This document shows positions 60,434-64,000 of a stretch of 64,000 nt of DNA, one piece after another. Each line of letters opens with the position of its first letter. The stretch's first letter is position 1. Under the pieces are notes generated by a model. It worked only from the letters and a program-made list of their open reading frames with translations, was not told the origin of the DNA and ran no database searches. The DNA is from Branchiostoma floridae (taxonomy: Eukaryota > Chordata > Leptocardii > Amphioxiformes > Branchiostomatidae): contig NC_049990.1 in the NCBI RefSeq assembly GCF_000003815.2, positions 2,497,839 through 2,561,838 on the forward strand, in the 5' to 3' direction. Position numbers and translations under genes: made by a program.

Positions 60434-63400
60434 TTATAGGTCTGACTCGTCCAACTCCCCTATAGCCAACCAGCTGGCATAGTGGAATATGTGTCCCTTA
60501 TCGTAAGTAGGAAATATGTACACAATGTCTTCTGTGTACTCGGTAACGATAAGCTGCCCCCCTGGCCCCACGGCCACCCCGTCCGGACTGGCCCCGTAGG
60601 CCGCAAGGGTTCGCACGTACCCGCCGGCGATGGTGTACAGGTCCACCCGCCGGTTCGAGCGGTTAGACACGATGATGTGACCGGGCCTGCAACGTGAAAA
60701 GGTGGTTAGGATTGTTGACTCTGGGTCGAAAATTCTGGGTTATCCCCAGGCCATATTTCCAAACCGGGGCCCGAGCTTTCTGGAACGAAAAATATGATGT
60801 GATGGAGAGCCACTCGTTCGAGTATGACATTTCTACTCGTGCTAGCTTTGCAGTCCTAGAAAAAGACAAAAAAAATTAACAAAACGTAAATAGGAAAGTT
60901 GTTGACATCTTATTTTTCTTTTCCTACAACAGCCCGACCGAGCCCTGTTTTGGAAATGTAAACCAAGCATTAGAAGTTTGCTAGATAGCAGTCCCCAATG
61001 TCGTGCCCCTGGGAAAATGAGTACCCAGCTTTGGGTAGCAAAGGATGGGGCTTAAAATGGAGGACCCGAGGTTGAAGAGACCCAGTACGTTAAAGGTTCC
61101 GGTTCGGAGTTTTTTTTAGGATTTGGGGCCGATTTGACTGTCTCTGAGAAAAGCACTAACGCTTCTCAAAACACCGTTTTTCGGATATTTCAATGTTTCC
61201 GATGGAAAAGGGTGTGTTGTCGCTGACCGACAGACTCATTTGACATTTTCTGTAGAAATGTTATTTTTGGTAAAAACCATCAAAAATATATGCTTTTCAT
61301 AAAAAAGTTGCTAATTTGGGGCCATTTTTTACAGGCCGCTACACGGAAAAAATGAATTTTCCTGGGATAATGACTCATATGGCAATGAAGGTCAAGACTT
61401 CTTCTGTATACTGAGTAAAAAGGAAAAAAAGTTATCTGATACGTTTTCCGCAAGCTCCGATGGCGCTAAAACACCCAAAACGCACATAGAACGCATGATC
61501 TGGGTAATCAGGCGACGAAACGCTTTACCGCTATCGCGCGCACTAATACCAGGAAGTGTTCGCCGCACGATCAAATCTCCGACACCATAAAACGCTACGA
61601 ACAACAAGCATTTGGAGAAGTATAAAAGATTATAGACTTTTAAAGTGATAGCCGAAAAATCTAGAGCTAAAACTATGGAGACAACCTCTGATTTGCGTCT
61701 TATTCTTAGGGACTATTTAGATATCTGGACACTTGAAATTCCGAACCGGAACCTAAAGAACCCAGTACACTTTTGCCTTCTCACTGTTAGTTGATCAAAC
61801 CTTCCAGTCCAGTATATTGCAGGTTTTACTTACTGTAATAAATTGGGTTGGTGTGTTGCGCCCAGGGAGGCTTACCGTTTACGCAAAAGGAAGAAATAAT
61901 AACAGAAGGAAAGTGAAAAGGGAAAGAAAGGGGAAATAAAGGAAGAAAAAAAGAGAAGGTAATAGAAAAATAGAAGGAAAATGACAAAGCCATGGAAAGA
62001 AAAAGAAAGAAAGAAACATAAAGAAAGAAAAGGAAAGAAAGAAAGAAAGAAAAAGAAAGAAAGAAATGGAAAGGAAAGAAAGAAAGAAAGAAAGAAAAAG
62101 AAAGAAAGTCAGCAAGAAAAATAAATTGAAATTAAGAAAGAAACCAACCCTGCCATGCAGATGCCGCTAGGATGTGACAGCTGGTNNNNNNNNNNNNNNN
62201 NNNNNNNNNNNNNNNNNNNNNNNNNNNNNNNNNNNNNNNNNNNNNNNNNNNNNNNNNNNNNNNNNNNNNNNNNNNNNNNNNNNNNCCCAAGACCAACCCG
62301 GCCCTGCTGTACTGCACCACGTGATCGCCGAGATAACTTCGCCCCACCACCCACAGGTGGTGGTCTGAACTTGCGAGCGTATCCATGGCAACGTCGTGAG
62401 GCTCCATCCTCTTCCATCCCGACTCCGGGACTGTGGCGGGGAAGTGGCGAAGGAACGTACCTATAAACCACAAGACGATAGCATGTCTAGGTCAAAAGAT
62501 ACAAAAAAGTCGAGGTTCTGCTGCAGTAGCAAGGTCACACACTAGGAGGCCCAAAATCGACCATAACCTTCGTCTTTCTAACACCTACTCAAGTACTAAG
62601 TACTAATACAATCCATCAAGAGGCTCTAGAGTTATGCTGACCAGAAATATGCAATAAAACAGACAGACACACAGACACATACACACACACCAAAAGCTAT
62701 ACCTCTATTTTCCATGGAGGTACTACAGAATTAATCTTCTCGGCAATCTTCAGGATCTAGTAGGTAACACTCAATCATTCCCCTACGCAAAGGCGAAACA
62801 GAGTCGTCAGAGGGACTCCATCTGTTTTCACCTCTGCTTGCCTGAGGTTAATATATGGGTACCGGGGGCGTCGCCACAAACCAGCTGCCAGCCAATCAGA
62901 GAACAGGCGATGAGAGAGCTTTCAACAGGCTAAAGCTGTCCCGCAATGGCCGCTGGGAAGCTATCAGCCAATCATGTTACGTATTACCATGGCTTTGTTT
63001 GCTCACCATGCCGACGCCCGATCCCCAACGGCTGACTGCCCCTAATAACCGAATACTGTGGCTGAGTTGTCAGGGGTAATATCGTAGGCTTTGCCGTGAT
63101 TGTCAACCCTGAGTGTGAGGATGCACTCAATGACTTGTCACAGTATTGGCATCTTGGACTACCAAAACCATTTCTAACTTGCTGTGAATAGCTCGTTATT
63201 GATATTTTTGTAGCCTTGTCAGTTACGAGCGTCAGTTGTCGGTTGAAATCTTTTTTTTTGCTGTGAATAGCTCGTTATTGATATTTTTGTAGCCTTGTCA
63301 GTTACGAGCGTCAGTTGTCGGTTGAAATCTTTTTTTTTTTTGAGAGGTGATGTTGCTAGAGTGAACCACATGTCTGCCCTGTGCTGTACTTTGTTCAATT

Positions 63401-63587
63401 GCTGATCAATGAAATAAAAACCTACCGTTTGTGTCGTGCACGGCGACTCGCCGGTTGTGCATGTCGGTGACGAAGATATCCCCATCTGGCGAGACCACGA
63501 CTCCGTTTGGACCCCTGAACTGCCCCTGCTCCGAACCGGTCCCGCCAAACACGATTCTGTCCTCTTCAATGTCGTCTATCTCAATTC
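60434..63587 (-). CDS. NHL-repeat (TRIM2/3-like) beta-propeller protein, 3' part, incomplete
   Basis: C-terminal part of a protein with NHL propeller blades. Minus-strand exons seen: 63587-63426 (blade text FRGPNGVVVSPDGDIFVTD then MHNRRVAVHDTNG), 62460 to the gap edge at 62286 (TFLRHFPATV..., HDVAMDTLASSDHHLWVVG, HVVQYSRAGLVLG), and terminal 60686-60434 (PGHIIVSNRSNRRVDLYT, ASPDGVAVGPGGQLIVTEY, ending GELDESDL and TAA). The splice between the first two is phase 1 and gives N-G-T-F, so they belong together. The N-terminal side lies beyond the window; an ATG at 63606 is possible but less likely than the acceptor at 63588. The middle exon runs into the assembly gap. NHL propellers bind RNA or protein. 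TRIM, NHLRC or other architectures cannot be told apart here. Confidence 0.8.
61885..62130. repeat. (GAAA)n purine-rich microsatellite in NHL intron
   Basis: About 245 bp of gaaa/ggaa repeats on the plus strand, close to the second assembly gap. The Phe/Leu/Ser-rich minus-strand frame is an artefact. Confidence 0.93.
62186..62285. other. Assembly gap (100 N)
   Basis: Exactly 100 N, the usual placeholder for a gap of unknown size. It cuts the middle exon of the NHL gene, so exon sequence is missing. Confidence 1.
62467..62722 (+). mobile_element. Hairpin-ended dispersed element in NHL intron (best-preserved copy)
   Basis: It runs from 'agacgatagcatgtc' through gttctgctgcagtagcaagg, ccataaccttcgtctttct, a CA-rich run (62660-62690) and the final hairpin acctctattttccatggagg. 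It is colinear with 8702-8936. Confidence 0.6.
63180..63341. repeat. Tandem duplication of about 80 bp in NHL intron
   Basis: gctgtgaatagctcgttatt to ggttgaaatcttttttttt occurs twice back to back with virtually no differences; only the length of the T run varies. It is a recent duplication or a local assembly duplication. Confidence 0.93.
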
Positions 63588-64000
63588 CTGTAGTTTCAAA
63601 CGACATGATGAAAATGTCGTCAAGAATATTAGTAATAAGAGTACGACGGGGCCCGGCCGGGATGTTCTAAGAAACGAAAAATCAAATTGTATACCTAAAA
63701 AAAAATACACAAATTATGCCCTTGACTCTTATTTTGCCATTTTGTGTATTTTGATGTCTTTTATATCATTCTTTTTGCTCACGAAAGCTGCCCGGTGGGA
63801 CCCCTTTTTTAAATGTGACCTAAGCCTCAGGCTAAAGGCCCCCTCTCACTTGACGTGCGGCACGCTTGCGGCATTGCTGCGTTCGGAAGATGCTCAACGA
63901 ATTTCAGAGATAAAGAACGAATTTTCTTACTTGTTGTGCATTTTGTGGTCTTCTATGTCACACTTTTACGTCCTGCGCTCTATCTGAATTATAACGTATC
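63588..64000. other. Sequence upstream of the NHL exon to the window end
   Basis: Probably an intron of the NHL gene. A transposon-like end 'ccccctctcacttgacgtgc' starts at 63841. No further NHL exon is recognisable before the window ends. Confidence 0.4.

Overview
This window is animal genomic DNA. Genes are split into short exons with GT-AG introns, and repeats are very dense. Lancelet (Branchiostoma, amphioxus) is the best guess: a tandem TNF-ligand cluster, a single-unit trefoil/GH31 alpha-glucosidase, and a long nucleotidyltransferase-TPR protein of a kind I associate with amphioxus all fit. The species is inferred from protein resemblance and repeat style, not proven. Two assembly gaps (3941-4599 and 62186-62285) interrupt the sequence.

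Layout. 1-6188: no gene seen; several inverted-repeat (MITE-like) elements. 6189-26650, plus strand: three complete six-coding-exon genes for type II membrane TNF-superfamily ligands (285, 290 and 267 aa). Intron phases are the same in all three, and the last exons are nearly identical. Two broken exon copies in the cluster point to further rounds of duplication. 27845-27917, minus strand: a tRNA-Val(CAC). 29278-57326, plus strand: a 22-exon gene for a 953-aa type II membrane alpha-glucosidase (trefoil domain plus GH31), with both catalytic aspartates present. Its intron 1 holds a 2.05-kb inverted-repeat transposon filled with a minisatellite. Its 9.3-kb intron 5 holds a complete gene on the opposite strand (35613-43314, 4 exons, 1783 aa) with a nucleotidyltransferase-like domain and about 21 kinesin-light-chain-type TPRs. 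That gene in turn carries a decayed LINE in its own intron 3. 58.1-59.2 kb: a 32-bp minisatellite. 60434 to at least 63587, minus strand: the 3' part of an NHL-repeat (TRIM2/3-like beta-propeller) gene. Its terminal coding segment has been tandemly copied downstream.

The exon models were built by hand. Splice sites were accepted only where AG and GT (one GC) boundaries kept the reading frame through to the stop codon. The sums are divisible by three for all five complete genes.

Functionally, the TNF ligands would signal from the cell surface to TNF receptors, and the GH31 enzyme would hydrolyse alpha-glucosides at the cell surface. The TPR protein is probably an intracellular scaffold. These genes do not form a pathway together; the striking local biology is duplication, nesting of genes and transposon activity.
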